The notes below the pieces were generated by a model. That model ran no database searches and was not told where the DNA came from. It saw nothing but the letters and a program-made list of their open reading frames with translations. Both the position numbers and the translations under genes were made by a program. A stretch of 64,000 nt of DNA from Glaciecola sp048820975 (GTDB taxonomy: Bacteria > Pseudomonadota > Gammaproteobacteria > Enterobacterales > Alteromonadaceae): positions 124,001 through 188,000 of the forward strand of contig NZ_JBMEUF010000002.1 of the NCBI RefSeq assembly GCF_048820975.1. Direction: 5' to 3'. Of this stretch, positions 24,902 through 33,976 are shown in pieces. How positions within the stretch are numbered: position 1 is the stretch's first letter; every line of letters begins with the position of its first letter.

Positions 24902-27619
24902 ATGAGCAAAGCAAGCGCTGAAAACGTTAATAAAACGGAATATCTTGATCCAGATATCAGTGAAATTGGCGCAGATCGACGGCAAGATAAATCAACGCGA
25001 AATGCTATTGAAAAAATCCAGGACAGGTTATTTGATCCTGGGTCTTTTGATCAAATTTTTAATATATTAATCCATTATTTGAGTGAAACCACTAAAAGCG
25101 CACACGGCATTTGTTTTTTATCTGACGACAAAGGACTTTCGCCTTTATCTGAAAATCAATTCCTCTACGAAATTTACCATGGCGAAACTCCCCCATTTAT
25201 CGATCAATCCGTTCTTGGAACTTGGATTAAGGAAAAATCGCTTCTTAACAATATTGTTTATTATAACTCCCCTATTCCTAAAGGAACACGAGCATTAATA
25301 AAGGGCAATGTTGATATTAAGTCCTTAATGATCATACCGATATTACTTCATACGAAGCTACGAGCAATTTGTGTTTTAGCAAAACCTCAAAAAGCCTATG
25401 ATGCTTCAATGATGAATCAGCTTAAACCTATTTTAGGCGCCGTTAGTTGCACGCTACAAAGCGTAGAATCAGTAAAAGGCAACTTCTCTGGTTTAGATGC
25501 AAAAATTGCTGATAATGAATATTTGAGTAAGTTAATATCATCATCCCCCATTGGCGTAGTGGTGGTTAGTCACGACCACACTATTTTTATGAGTAACCCA
25601 GCCGCACAAGACATCTTCGATCCTCAATCTGTAAATATCAATGAAGATGAAAAGCATTCTTTGTCTGGAATCAAGATCACATCGTTTTTTCCGAACTTTG
25701 AACGCTTCTTTCAATGGTCAAATCAAAAAGACAAAATGGGGCTAAATAGCGATACTCACGCACCAAAAGTATGGGAAAATCACTTAGCATATAGAAAAGA
25801 TGGCACACCTTGCTTGTTAAACCTTAGCCTGTTTCGACACAGCCATGCGGGGCAACGATATACAACGCTTCAAATCCAAGATATAACATTTATTCAAGAA
25901 CAAGCAGATGAATTTAAACGTACTTCACAGCAGCTTAACGCGCTAACTCAGCTAGCGCCAGTGGGTATTATTCATGTTGACGTTGCATGGAATTGTGTAT
26001 TTGCCAATGAGAAATGGTCTGAGTTTTCCGGCCTAAGCCCTCAAGACAGCACACACCACAACTGGATCAATGCATTTCATCCTGATGATATCAATGGTTT
26101 GCTACATGAACTTCGAAAGAGCATGGAATTAGGAACTGATTACTTCCAAGAGCTTCGCTTGGTAACACCGTCAGGTAAAACAAAATGGATTGATTTAAGT
26201 GTACGTATACTATTTGACGAAGATGACAAAATTGATGGTTTTTTGGGAACTTGCCACGACGTCACCGAGCGATATATCAATCAGGAGAAACTTCGCCATA
26301 TTGCTGAGTACGATAATTTGACGGGCCTAGCCAATAGAATGCTATTTTTAGATAGGTTGCAACAATCGTTTTTTCGGTCACAAAGAGATCAATCCATAAT
26401 TACAGTCTTCTTTTTAGACCTTGACGGATTCAAAGATGTAAACGATACCCTAGGACACGATGTGGGTGACATGTTATTGCAAAAAGTGTCTGAAAGGTTG
26501 CTAAACACTTTAAGGAAAAATGATACTGTTGCGCGCTTTGGCGGTGACGAATTTGTTGTTATGTTGGGGCACGATGACCACATGACTGAAGTGATAGTAG
26601 TAGCCGAGAAAGTAATAGAGTGCATAGCCAAACCTTATTTAGTCGAAAACCACGAAATATTTATCACTACAAGTTTAGGTATTGCACAAGGTAGCAATAA
26701 AAATTCAAATCCTGACATTATCTTAAAAAACGCTGACTTTGCGCTATACAATGCTAAAAAAGAAGGTAAAAACAAGTATCAGGTATTTAATAAAGCATTA
26801 GAAATTGGAACGCAACAGCGAGTTAAACTTCTTAACGATCTTCGCACTGGATTGTCACGAAACAGATTCGAATTATATTTCGAACCTATATGCGACGGCT
26901 TAACGCAGCGAATAATCGGTTTTGAAGCTTTACTGAGGTTCAAAAACAAAGAAGATCAAATAGTTCAGCCTGATGACTTTATCCCCCTTTTAGAAGAGAG
27001 TAATTTAATTGTAGACGTTGGCAAGTGGGTTATTAACGAAGCGTGTAAACATCTAGCGAACTGGCAAGATAATAAGGGCTTCCCCACAAATGGTTTTGTT
27101 TCATTCAATGTGTCGGGTAAACAAATGCTAGATCCAGATTTAATTCCCCACATTTCTCAAGCCTGTAAAAGTCACAAAGTAGAACCAAAACGCCTAGTAA
27201 TGGAAATGACTGAGTCTGTCATTATTAATAAAACCTGGAAAGTAATTAACGTTCTTAATAAGCTCAGGCAATTAGGCCTAAGATTAGCACTTGACGATTT
27301 CGGTACAGGCTATAGTTCATTAAGTTACCTGCAGAATATGCCGTTTAACATTTTGAAAATAGACAAATCGTTTATAGACGACTGGAACAAGGACAGCAAA
27401 GGGAGCAAAGATACGAAAATCGTAAAAGCAATTATTGCCCTTGCCAATTCGTTAGAGCTGAAAATAATTGCCGAAGGTGTTGAAAATCAACATGCACTTG
27501 AACAAGTGATTTTATTAGGCGCTCATCTATTTCAGGGGTACTATGTGAGTAAGCCTCTTAGCAGCGAAGATGTATTAGATTTTATGCTGCAATACAATTC
27601 AAGAACCACCACACAATAG
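24902..27619 (+). CDS. GAF-PAS-PAS-GGDEF-EAL bifunctional c-di-GMP protein
   Basis: A cytoplasmic 905-aa protein. An N-terminal GAF-like domain (about 40-175), two PAS domains (about 205-335 and 345-460, the second ending LGTCHDVTERY) lead into GGDEF and EAL. The cyclase motif is intact (ARFGGDEFVVML) with an RxxD inhibitory site (RKND) five residues before it. The phosphodiesterase is intact as well: FEALLRF, DDFGTGYSSLSYL, ILKIDKSFID, IAEGVEN. Either activity could dominate. It is divergent from the CheB-CheR fusion (186 bp) and probably co-transcribed with the MAPEG gene 9 bp downstream. Confidence 0.94.
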   Translation: MSKASAENVNKTEYLDPDISEIGADRRQDKSTRNAIEKIQDRLFDPGSFDQIFNILIHYLSETTKSAHGICFLSDDKGLSPLSENQFLYEIYHGETPPFIDQSVLGTWIKEKSLLNNIVYYNSPIPKGTRALIKGNVDIKSLMIIPILLHTKLRAICVLAKPQKAYDASMMNQLKPILGAVSCTLQSVESVKGNFSGLDAKIADNEYLSKLISSSPIGVVVVSHDHTIFMSNPAAQDIFDPQSVNINEDEKHSLSGIKITSFFPNFERFFQWSNQKDKMGLNSDTHAPKVWENHLAYRKDGTPCLLNLSLFRHSHAGQRYTTLQIQDITFIQEQADEFKRTSQQLNALTQLAPVGIIHVDVAWNCVFANEKWSEFSGLSPQDSTHHNWINAFHPDDINGLLHELRKSMELGTDYFQELRLVTPSGKTKWIDLSVRILFDEDDKIDGFLGTCHDVTERYINQEKLRHIAEYDNLTGLANRMLFLDRLQQSFFRSQRDQSIITVFFLDLDGFKDVNDTLGHDVGDMLLQKVSERLLNTLRKNDTVARFGGDEFVVMLGHDDHMTEVIVVAEKVIECIAKPYLVENHEIFITTSLGIAQGSNKNSNPDIILKNADFALYNAKKEGKNKYQVFNKALEIGTQQRVKLLNDLRTGLSRNRFELYFEPICDGLTQRIIGFEALLRFKNKEDQIVQPDDFIPLLEESNLIVDVGKWVINEACKHLANWQDNKGFPTNGFVSFNVSGKQMLDPDLIPHISQACKSHKVEPKRLVMEMTESVIINKTWKVINVLNKLRQLGLRLALDDFGTGYSSLSYLQNMPFNILKIDKSFIDDWNKDSKGSKDTKIVKAIIALANSLELKIIAEGVENQHALEQVILLGAHLFQGYYVSKPLSSEDVLDFMLQYNSRTTTQ

Positions 27620-27628
27620 GAATTAATA

Positions 27629-28021
27629 ATGCCACTAGCCATCACTGGTTTATACGCAAGTTTATTAGCTTTAGTATTTTTTGTACTTACCATTGGCGTG
27701 GTTAAGCAAAGAAGAGCTAATGCCGTTAGCCTAGGAGATGGCACCGTAGACGAACTACAAAAAGCTATCAGAGCACACGGTAATTTTATTGAATATGTTC
27801 CCATATGTTTAATATTACTCGCTATAGCTGAACTCAATACAAATTTGGTGGCATTGTTACATGTCGCTGGAGCCGTTTTATTAGCAGGGCGTTTACTGCA
27901 CGCTTACGGAATAGTTAAATCCAGTGGCGCAAGCAAACCCCGCATATATGGTATGTTATGCACATTTCTTGTAATGCTCGTTTTATCTTTATGGAATTTG
28001 TTTAGCATCATATTTTGGTAA
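27629..28021 (+). CDS. MAPEG family membrane protein
   Basis: A 130-aa protein with four membrane helices and the MAPEG signature around RAHGNFIEYVPICLILL and AGRLLHAYGI. The family includes membrane glutathione transferases; the substrate here is unknown. AGGAATTAATA precedes the ATG. A strong hairpin follows. Confidence 0.9.
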   Translation: MPLAITGLYASLLALVFFVLTIGVVKQRRANAVSLGDGTVDELQKAIRAHGNFIEYVPICLILLAIAELNTNLVALLHVAGAVLLAGRLLHAYGIVKSSGASKPRIYGMLCTFLVMLVLSLWNLFSIIFW

Positions 28022-28030
28022 TTTCTGAGT

Positions 28031-28063
28031 AAGAACAAGCGCATATAAAATGCGCTTGTTCTT
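28031..28063. terminator. Perfect 14-bp hairpin after the MAPEG gene
   Basis: AAGAACAAGCGCAT (28031-28044) pairs perfectly with ATGCGCTTGTTCTT (28050-28063) around the 5-nt loop ATAAA. There is no long T-tract on either side, so it may be a bidirectional terminator or an RNA 3'-end stabiliser. Confidence 0.6.
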
Positions 28064-28152
28064 CATCCCTAATTTATCCTCTGAATTAACACAATTTAAT
28101 CATAATTTGTTGATATTACCCCTCACGCAAATCCATATTTTGCCGAAACAAT

Positions 28153-28599
28153 ATTACCTTTCATAAAACCGTTGGTGTTGCTATCAGTTCTGTAATTACC
28201 CATCGTCCAATTGCTTCTTCAGATGAATTTTCTGACGCCAATACAATTCGTTGTGCTGCGCGTATAAAGAAATTATCACACCCCAAGCAATTATCTTACG
28301 CACGAGAAAACGATAAAGTTATTCATATAAATCATGACCATAGTGTATCGGTCGAATTAGAAAGTCTTAATATAGGGGATATTAGTAGTGAATATTCTGT
28401 GGTTGAGGCTCTTATAGACGTGGACTCTCGCCAAGAGCTTAATAGAGTAAGCAAGGCTCTTGAAGAAGCCATGGAAAACAAGTGGTATGTGATATTTGAT
28501 GTGACCTATTTATGCATATCAGATGAGGGTGCTATTCTGTTTGGCTGTACTGCCACTATTACAGGCCAAACTGAAAAGGATTTGTTCTCGCTGCGCTAG
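28153..28599 (+). CDS. Unrecognised open frame without a standard start codon (possible remnant)
   Basis: One frame is open from 28114 to the TAG at 28597-28599, about 160 codons, with normal-looking protein sequence (VGVAISSVITHRPIASSDEF ... KWYVIFDVTYLCISDEGAIL). No ATG, and no early GTG or TTG, lies in frame. The first possible initiators are ATT at 28153 (148 aa) or GTG at 28399 (66 aa). No ribosome-binding site is evident. It may be a rare ATT-started gene, a 5'-truncated remnant, or a gene with a frameshift upstream. I do not recognise the family. It is convergent with envC. Confidence 0.35.
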   Translation: MTFHKTVGVAISSVITHRPIASSDEFSDANTIRCAARIKKLSHPKQLSYARENDKVIHINHDHSVSVELESLNIGDISSEYSVVEALIDVDSRQELNRVSKALEEAMENKWYVIFDVTYLCISDEGAILFGCTATITGQTEKDLFSLR

Positions 28600-28627
28600 T
28601 ACAACTAAGCAGTACAAGGTCAAACAA

Positions 28628-29809
28628 TTAAGTACGCGTTAGCCACTTACTCGGGTTTAACGCTTTACCTTTATGTCTAATTTCAAAGTACAAACTTGCT
28701 CTACTTTGTCCTCCGCTTGTACCCGCTAAGCTTATCGATTCACCCGCTAAAACTTTATCACCCACGTTCTTTAGTAACGCTTGGTTCCGTCCATATACGG
28801 TCATATATCCTTTACCATGATCCACAATGGTTACCAAACCAAAACCTTTGAGCCAATCAGAGTAAAGTACTACGCCATCGGCTACCGCTTTAACGGAAGT
28901 ACCAGAGCGTGTATCTATTACTATTCCCTTCCAGCGCACCTGTCCTTGCCTGCGCTTACCAAACAAACGCTGTACTGTCCCGCCAGTAGGTATCATTAAC
29001 TTGCCTTCGAGTGCGGCTAAGCCACTCAATTGAATATCACTTCGATTGGCTTTCTCGCGAGCCACTTTCGCAGCTAATTCAGCGGCCTCAATAGCAGCAA
29101 GTAAATCATTTTCTTGTTGCTGTAACTGACTCACTCTAGCTTGATCACTTTTTATCTGTTTTTCTAATTTTTTAAGTGAAGCAAAACGCGATTGTTGTTG
29201 ATCACGTAGCCTAGATGATTGAGAAGACTGTTGAGCTAGCAACTGCGCTAATTGTGTTTCCTGACTCGCCAATTTCGAACTAACCGCTTCTAAACTGCTA
29301 ATTAGCTCACGAAAGTTACTAATTTCAGCTTGCCTAGCTTTGTTTAAATACTGATAGTAAGTCAGCACGCGCTCAAACTTACCTGCCTGATTTTGGTTAA
29401 AGACCATTTTAGCAAAATCATAGTCACCCGCCATATAAGCGCTTTTGATTTGCGCGGCCAAAGCACTTTGTTGCTTTGTAATATTCTGTGCTATTTGTTT
29501 TTTCTGTGCGTGTAATTGCGTGAGTTCTGCTCGAGTGTTATCAAGCTTTGTATCTGTTTGATTGAGCAAAGTCGCTGTTTGCGCAATTTGCAGCTCGGCA
29601 AGCTTTAACTCTTCTTGAAGGCGATCTGAATCCGCTAGCTTCTTTTTTAATTGATTTTGGGTTTGTTCTATTAAGGACTTAATGGTTGCCAATTCTTTGG
29701 TTTCAGATTGGGCAAGCACCAAGTTAGGAATTAGGCACACAAACACACTAAAGCAAAACGCCTTTAGTGTGTTTGAACACGCTTTATTCACCAACTTGGT
29801 GTACTTCAT
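28628..29809 (-). CDS. envC: Murein hydrolase activator EnvC
   Basis: EnvC is a periplasmic activator of the amidases AmiA/AmiB at the division septum, recruited by FtsEX. The 393-aa chain has an N-terminal signal peptide ending NLVLAQS, a long coiled coil (about 38-255, rich in Gln and Leu), and a C-terminal LytM/M23 domain (about 275-390). The LytM domain is degenerate as in E. coli EnvC: VDHGKGYMTVYGRNQ lacks the catalytic HxH pattern and LYFEIRHKG replaces the HLHFE motif. It follows gpmI by 10 bp, the enterobacterial order gpmI-envC, but yibQ is absent. Confidence 0.93.
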   Translation of the reverse strand: MKYTKLVNKACSNTLKAFCFSVFVCLIPNLVLAQSETKELATIKSLIEQTQNQLKKKLADSDRLQEELKLAELQIAQTATLLNQTDTKLDNTRAELTQLHAQKKQIAQNITKQQSALAAQIKSAYMAGDYDFAKMVFNQNQAGKFERVLTYYQYLNKARQAEISNFRELISSLEAVSSKLASQETQLAQLLAQQSSQSSRLRDQQQSRFASLKKLEKQIKSDQARVSQLQQQENDLLAAIEAAELAAKVAREKANRSDIQLSGLAALEGKLMIPTGGTVQRLFGKRRQGQVRWKGIVIDTRSGTSVKAVADGVVLYSDWLKGFGLVTIVDHGKGYMTVYGRNQALLKNVGDKVLAGESISLAGTSGGQSRASLYFEIRHKGKALNPSKWLTRT

Positions 29810-29819
29810 GTTTATCGCT

Positions 29820-31349
29820 TTATTTTACGGTAACGATCGGCTTTCCGGTCATTTCTTTAGGTTGCTCCATACCCATAAGATGAAGCATTGTAGGCGCAAC
29901 GTCACTTAAAGTGCCGCCACTACGAACGCTTGCCTCACGCCCATAATAAATAAACGGAACGGGCTCGCTGGTATGCGCGGTATGCGCAACACCGGTGCTA
30001 GCATCTTGCATTTTCTCCGCATTGCCGTGATCTGCCGTAATTAAGCATTCACCGCCATTTTTTTCCAGTGACTCAATAATTCTGCCAATACATGCATCTA
30101 CCGCTTCACATGCTTTTACTGCCGCATCAAATTTGCCGGTGTGACCTACCATATCACCATTAGGGAAATTACAAATAATAACGTCATATTTTCCCCCTTC
30201 AATAGATTCTATAATCGCATCAGTTAACTTTTCTGAATTCATTTCTGGCTGTAAATCATAGGTAGCTACATCAGGAGATGGAATTAAAATGCGTTCTTCG
30301 CCTTTGTATTCGTCTTCTTTGCCGCCACTATAGAAAAACGTTACGTGGGCAAATTTTTCAGTTTCTGAAATACGAAGCTGAGTTTTATCGTTTTTAGATA
30401 ACCATTCACCCATCACGTTTATTAATGGCTCAGTTGGATAACCAACGGGCGCTTTTAAACTAGTTTCAAATTCAGTTAACATCACAAAGTTAATTGCAGG
30501 ACGAGCTTTTCTTTCAAAGCCACTGAAATCGTCAGTAATTAGCGCATGTGACAATTCACGTGCTCGGTCAGCTCTGAAGTTCATGAACAACACAGCATCG
30601 CCGTCTTGCATGCCTGCAAAGTCGCCAATTACGGTTGGCTTCACAAATTCATCAGTTTGTTCACGGGCGTAGCTATCTTCCACCGCTTGACTTGCACTAT
30701 CTGCGGTAAATTCGCCTTTAGCGCTTACTAATACATCATAGGCGAGTGTTACGCGGTCCCATCTGTTATCACGGTCCATCGCGTAATAGCGCCCTACTAA
30801 ACTGCCAATTTGTGCGCCGCTATATTGAGCGCATGCTTCTTCTGTTTGTTTTACGTAATTTATTGCGCTTTGTGGAGGCGTGTCACGACCATCTAAAAAG
30901 CCGTGCACATAGATTTTTTTAGCGCCTTTACTGTGCGCTAATTTCACTGCTGCCAAAATATGGTCAATATGAGAATGCACACCACCATCAGACAACAAGC
31001 CCATAATATGTACAGCTTTATCATTATTGACTGCGTTTTCAATGGCGGTAACTAATGCTTCGTTGTCATTAAAGCTACCATCTTCAATAGATTTCGTGAT
31101 TTTGGTGAAATCTTGATAAACCACGCGTCCAGCACCTAAATTTACATGGCCTACTTCTGAGTTGCCCATTTGACCTGGCGGTAAGCCTACATCTAAGCCT
31201 GACCCTGAAATTAATGTGCTAGCATACTCAGCGCTTAGTCTATCTAAGTTGGGCGTATTGGCGGCCGCAACTGCATTATTTTCGGTTTCTTCACGATATC
31301 CCCAGCCGTCAAGGATAAAAAGGGCTAAGGTTTTCTTTTTGCTTGTCAT
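29820..31349 (-). CDS. gpmI: 2,3-bisphosphoglycerate-independent phosphoglycerate mutase
   Basis: GpmI interconverts 3- and 2-phosphoglycerate using a Mn2+-bound phosphoserine. The 509-aa chain has metal-binding DGWG at 15-18, the nucleophile Ser64 in GNSEVGHVN, HGFLDGRDTPP, GRYYAMDRDNRW, FFNFRADRAR-type segments, and the C-terminal metal motif ITADHGNAE with VAHTAHTSEPVP. Size and motifs are standard. Confidence 0.97.
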   Translation of the reverse strand: MTSKKKTLALFILDGWGYREETENNAVAAANTPNLDRLSAEYASTLISGSGLDVGLPPGQMGNSEVGHVNLGAGRVVYQDFTKITKSIEDGSFNDNEALVTAIENAVNNDKAVHIMGLLSDGGVHSHIDHILAAVKLAHSKGAKKIYVHGFLDGRDTPPQSAINYVKQTEEACAQYSGAQIGSLVGRYYAMDRDNRWDRVTLAYDVLVSAKGEFTADSASQAVEDSYAREQTDEFVKPTVIGDFAGMQDGDAVLFMNFRADRARELSHALITDDFSGFERKARPAINFVMLTEFETSLKAPVGYPTEPLINVMGEWLSKNDKTQLRISETEKFAHVTFFYSGGKEDEYKGEERILIPSPDVATYDLQPEMNSEKLTDAIIESIEGGKYDVIICNFPNGDMVGHTGKFDAAVKACEAVDACIGRIIESLEKNGGECLITADHGNAEKMQDASTGVAHTAHTSEPVPFIYYGREASVRSGGTLSDVAPTMLHLMGMEQPKEMTGKPIVTVK

Positions 31350-31479
31350 AATGTTCCTATATGCTGAATGTTAAACAGTTAAACTCAGATTGTAGAATGC
31401 TCATGTATCTAATTTACCAGTAAAAGCGCTGAGCATAAACACACTTAGCGCAATAATGTATAGCCAATTAATACTAATA

Positions 31480-31508
31480 GTGTCATTTTTGCCGTGTTTA
31501 TATATAAT
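31480..31508 (+). promoter_or_regulatory. Probable sigma-70 promoter of the yibN-grxC-secB-gpsA run
   Basis: A TATAAT box (31503-31508) stands 17 bp after GTGTCA (31480-31485, 4 of 6 to consensus), 46 bp before the rhodanese start. It lies in the 204-bp divergent region with gpmI, which also has an 8-bp hairpin (GCGCTGAG/CTTAGCGC). Confidence 0.5.
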
Positions 31509-31553
31509 TCCCCGCTTTAAAGCGTTAATTAAAATTAAGTGAGATACAAATAA

Positions 31554-31979
31554 ATGGATCAACTCATCGAGTTTGCTAGCAATAATCTTATTTTGTCAGG
31601 CCTATGGGCTGCTTTAGTGATCATGTTGATTTATTCCTTCATAGCGCCCGCTATTTCAGGAACGAAGCGAGTAGATAACCATCAAGCAACGCAATTAATC
31701 AATAAAGAAGATGCAATTGTGCTTGATATTCGTGCGCAAAAAGACTTTAAAGCCGGTCATATCATTGGCTCAAGACAGCTAAAACCTGAAGAAATTCGCG
31801 AAGGTAACTTTTCTAAGCTTGAAAAAGACAAAGATAAACCCATTATTGTTGTATGCGCAATGGGAAATACCGCTGCTGGTACTGCTAATAAAATGGCAAA
31901 ACAAGGCTTTACAAACGTAAACGTGTTAAGTGGCGGTATAAATGCATGGCAAGGCGCAAGTTTGCCATTAAATAAATAA
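31554..31979 (+). CDS. yibN: YibN-type membrane-anchored rhodanese
   Basis: The 141-aa protein has one N-terminal membrane helix (about 13-33) and a rhodanese domain: VLDIRAQKDFKAGHI, then the catalytic Cys101 in VVCAMGNTAAGTA, and LSGGINAWQGASLPL. A rhodanese with this layout precedes grxC-secB-gpsA in E. coli. The sulfur substrate is unknown; some homologues influence membrane protein insertion. Confidence 0.9.
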   Translation: MDQLIEFASNNLILSGLWAALVIMLIYSFIAPAISGTKRVDNHQATQLINKEDAIVLDIRAQKDFKAGHIIGSRQLKPEEIREGNFSKLEKDKDKPIIVVCAMGNTAAGTANKMAKQGFTNVNVLSGGINAWQGASLPLNK

Positions 31980-32046
31980 ATAATTTGTAAATATTATAGG
32001 CCCAATACAGTCTGTTGAATGTTTGCTAAACAAAAGAGAGTGTAAT

Positions 32047-32304
32047 ATGCAAAAAATAGATATTTATACCAAAGGTTACTGCCCTTATTGCAAGCGAGCG
32101 AAAAGCTTACTTGAAGCAAAAGGTGCTGCTTACAATGATATTGAAATTGACAAGCAACCAGAATTACGTGATTCAATGATTGCACGCGCCAATGGCGGCT
32201 CAACCGTGCCGCAAATTTTCATTGGTGATACTCATGTAGGCGGATGCGATGATTTATTCGCACTTGAAGCCAATGGTAAATTAGACGCTTTATTAGCAGG
32301 CTAA
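32047..32304 (+). CDS. grxC: Glutaredoxin 3
   Basis: An 85-aa dithiol glutaredoxin with active site GYCPYCKRA (Cys12, Cys15), the cis-proline segment STVPQIFIG and the glutathione-binding GGCDDLFALE. An upstream TTG-initiated extension (32023) is possible but AGAGAG sits correctly for ATG 32047. It lies between yibN and secB as in enterobacteria. Confidence 0.95.
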   Translation: MQKIDIYTKGYCPYCKRAKSLLEAKGAAYNDIEIDKQPELRDSMIARANGGSTVPQIFIGDTHVGGCDDLFALEANGKLDALLAG

Positions 32305-32419
32305 GCACTTTTATAGCGCGCAGCTAAGTAAGCAATTTATAAGTGACGCAACATGCATCACTTTCTCAATTCACTGGCGTAAATTACGCCTTAAAAAAAG
32401 AAGTAAATAGGAAACACTC

Positions 32420-32917
32420 ATGGCTGACGAAGCATTAAACCAAGCTGCACCACAACAAGAAATACAATTCAACATGCAGCGCATTTACACAAAAGATATT
32501 TCATTTGAAACGCCAAATTCTCCAGCCGTGTTCCAAAAAGAATGGAAGCCTGAAATTAAGTTAGATATTGATACTCGCACAGCCGAATTAAGTGAAGGCG
32601 TTTACGAAGTTACTTTATCAGTAACGGTAACGGCAACTAATGAAGGCCAAACCGGCTTTTTATGTGAAGTACAGCAAGCCGGCATTTTTGCCATTGGCGA
32701 AATGCCAGATAACAATAAAGCGCATATGCTGGGTTCTTACTGCCCTAATTTATTGTTTCCCTATGCTCGCGAAACGGTTTCTAATTTAGTAAACAGAGGC
32801 ACTTTTCCTCCACTAAACTTAGCACCAGTAAACTTTGATGCTATTTTTGCAGCTTACGTACAAAAGCGCCAAGCAGAGCAAAACCCAAGTGACGAAGCGC
32901 CTAAGTTAGACGCTTAA
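32420..32917 (+). CDS. secB: Protein-export chaperone SecB
   Basis: SecB is a cytosolic homotetramer that keeps preproteins unfolded and passes them to SecA. The 165-aa chain shows QRIYTKDISFETPNSP, FLCEVQQAGIF, MLGSYCPNLLFPYARE and FPPLNLAPVNFDAI, all family signatures, and a polar C-terminal tail that usually contacts SecA. AGGAAACACTC precedes ATG 32420. Confidence 0.97.
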   Translation: MADEALNQAAPQQEIQFNMQRIYTKDISFETPNSPAVFQKEWKPEIKLDIDTRTAELSEGVYEVTLSVTVTATNEGQTGFLCEVQQAGIFAIGEMPDNNKAHMLGSYCPNLLFPYARETVSNLVNRGTFPPLNLAPVNFDAIFAAYVQKRQAEQNPSDEAPKLDA

Positions 32918-32945
32918 TAATCTATTTACAAAAGGCTGATTGCTC

Positions 32946-33950
32946 ATGAGTTTGTCTACTACCACAACGGTAATTGGTGCGGGTTCATATGGTACGGCCT
33001 TAGCCTTTTGTTTATCTAGAAATAATTACCCTACCTTTTTATGGGGCAGAAATAGCGATGCTGTTGAGCTTATGCAAACTCAGCGCGTTAACCATAAATA
33101 TTTAGGTGACTTTACCTTTCCTGAACAGCTACAGGCTGTAACAAATCTTAAGCACGCCATTAAACAGAGCACCTACATTCTTATTGTAGTGCCCAGCCAT
33201 GCCTTTGCCGACACTGTAATAGCTATTGCGCCTATGATTGAAGCCCACCATCAAGTTATATGGGCTAGTAAAGGGCTAGAACCTGGTACCGGTGATTTAT
33301 TAGAAAATGTGGCAGAGCAACATTTACCTGAGGGTACGCCGCTGGCGGTATTATCAGGGCCCACTTTCGCTGCGGAAATGGCAGCTGGGCTTCCCACCGC
33401 TATTACATTGTCGAGTAAGAATGCGCATCTTAATCAAACATTCGGTGCACTACTGCATGACTCTCAGCGTTTCCGCGTATACATGAATAACGATATGACT
33501 GGCGTACAATTAGGAGGCGCTGTTAAGAACGTTATTGCGATTGGGGCAGGCCTAGCTGATGGTTTAGGTTTTGGAGCAAACGCAAGAACAGCACTTATTA
33601 CTCGCGGCTTAGTCGAAATGAAACGTTTAGGTTTAGCTCTTGGCGCCCAAAGTGATACGTTTATGGGGATGGCCTGTTTAGGAGATTTAGTGCTCACTTG
33701 CACTGACAATCAATCAAGAAATAGGCGTTTTGGTTTAGCGCTAGGCCAAGGTATGAGTGTAGACGCAGCCATTGAAAGTATAGGCCAAGTAGTAGAGGGC
33801 TATAGAAATACTGACGAAGTACATATTCTGGCGAACAAACAGGGCATTGAAATGCCCATTTGTGAACAGCTTTACGCCGTGTTATACGAAGGTAAGTCAG
33901 CGAAAGATGCTGCGTTAACGCTACTAGGGCGTGAACAAACCAGTGAATAA
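32946..33950 (+). CDS. gpsA: Glycerol-3-phosphate dehydrogenase [NAD(P)+]
   Basis: GpsA reduces dihydroxyacetone phosphate to sn-glycerol 3-phosphate for phospholipid synthesis. The 334-aa chain has the Rossmann motif GAGSYGTALA, ASKGLEPGTG, LSGPTFAAEMAAGLPTA and catalytic GGAVKNVIAIGAG with the conserved lysine. The ORF could start at TTG 32940; ATG 32946 is more natural. cysE, which follows gpsA in E. coli, is missing here. Confidence 0.97.
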   Translation: MSLSTTTTVIGAGSYGTALAFCLSRNNYPTFLWGRNSDAVELMQTQRVNHKYLGDFTFPEQLQAVTNLKHAIKQSTYILIVVPSHAFADTVIAIAPMIEAHHQVIWASKGLEPGTGDLLENVAEQHLPEGTPLAVLSGPTFAAEMAAGLPTAITLSSKNAHLNQTFGALLHDSQRFRVYMNNDMTGVQLGGAVKNVIAIGAGLADGLGFGANARTALITRGLVEMKRLGLALGAQSDTFMGMACLGDLVLTCTDNQSRNRRFGLALGQGMSVDAAIESIGQVVEGYRNTDEVHILANKQGIEMPICEQLYAVLYEGKSAKDAALTLLGREQTSE

Positions 33951-33963
33951 CGGGGTGACCCCG
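33951..33963. terminator. Small GC-rich hairpin between gpsA and trmL
   Basis: CGGGG-TGA-CCCCG forms a 5-bp perfect stem directly after the gpsA stop codon. It has no T-tract, so termination is uncertain. Confidence 0.3.
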
Positions 33964-33976
33964 CTGCTTTCAGATC

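Noticed and set aside
32340..32419. Possible small RNA in the grxC-secB gap
   Set aside because: Only a few short complementary stretches; no clear promoter-terminator pair.
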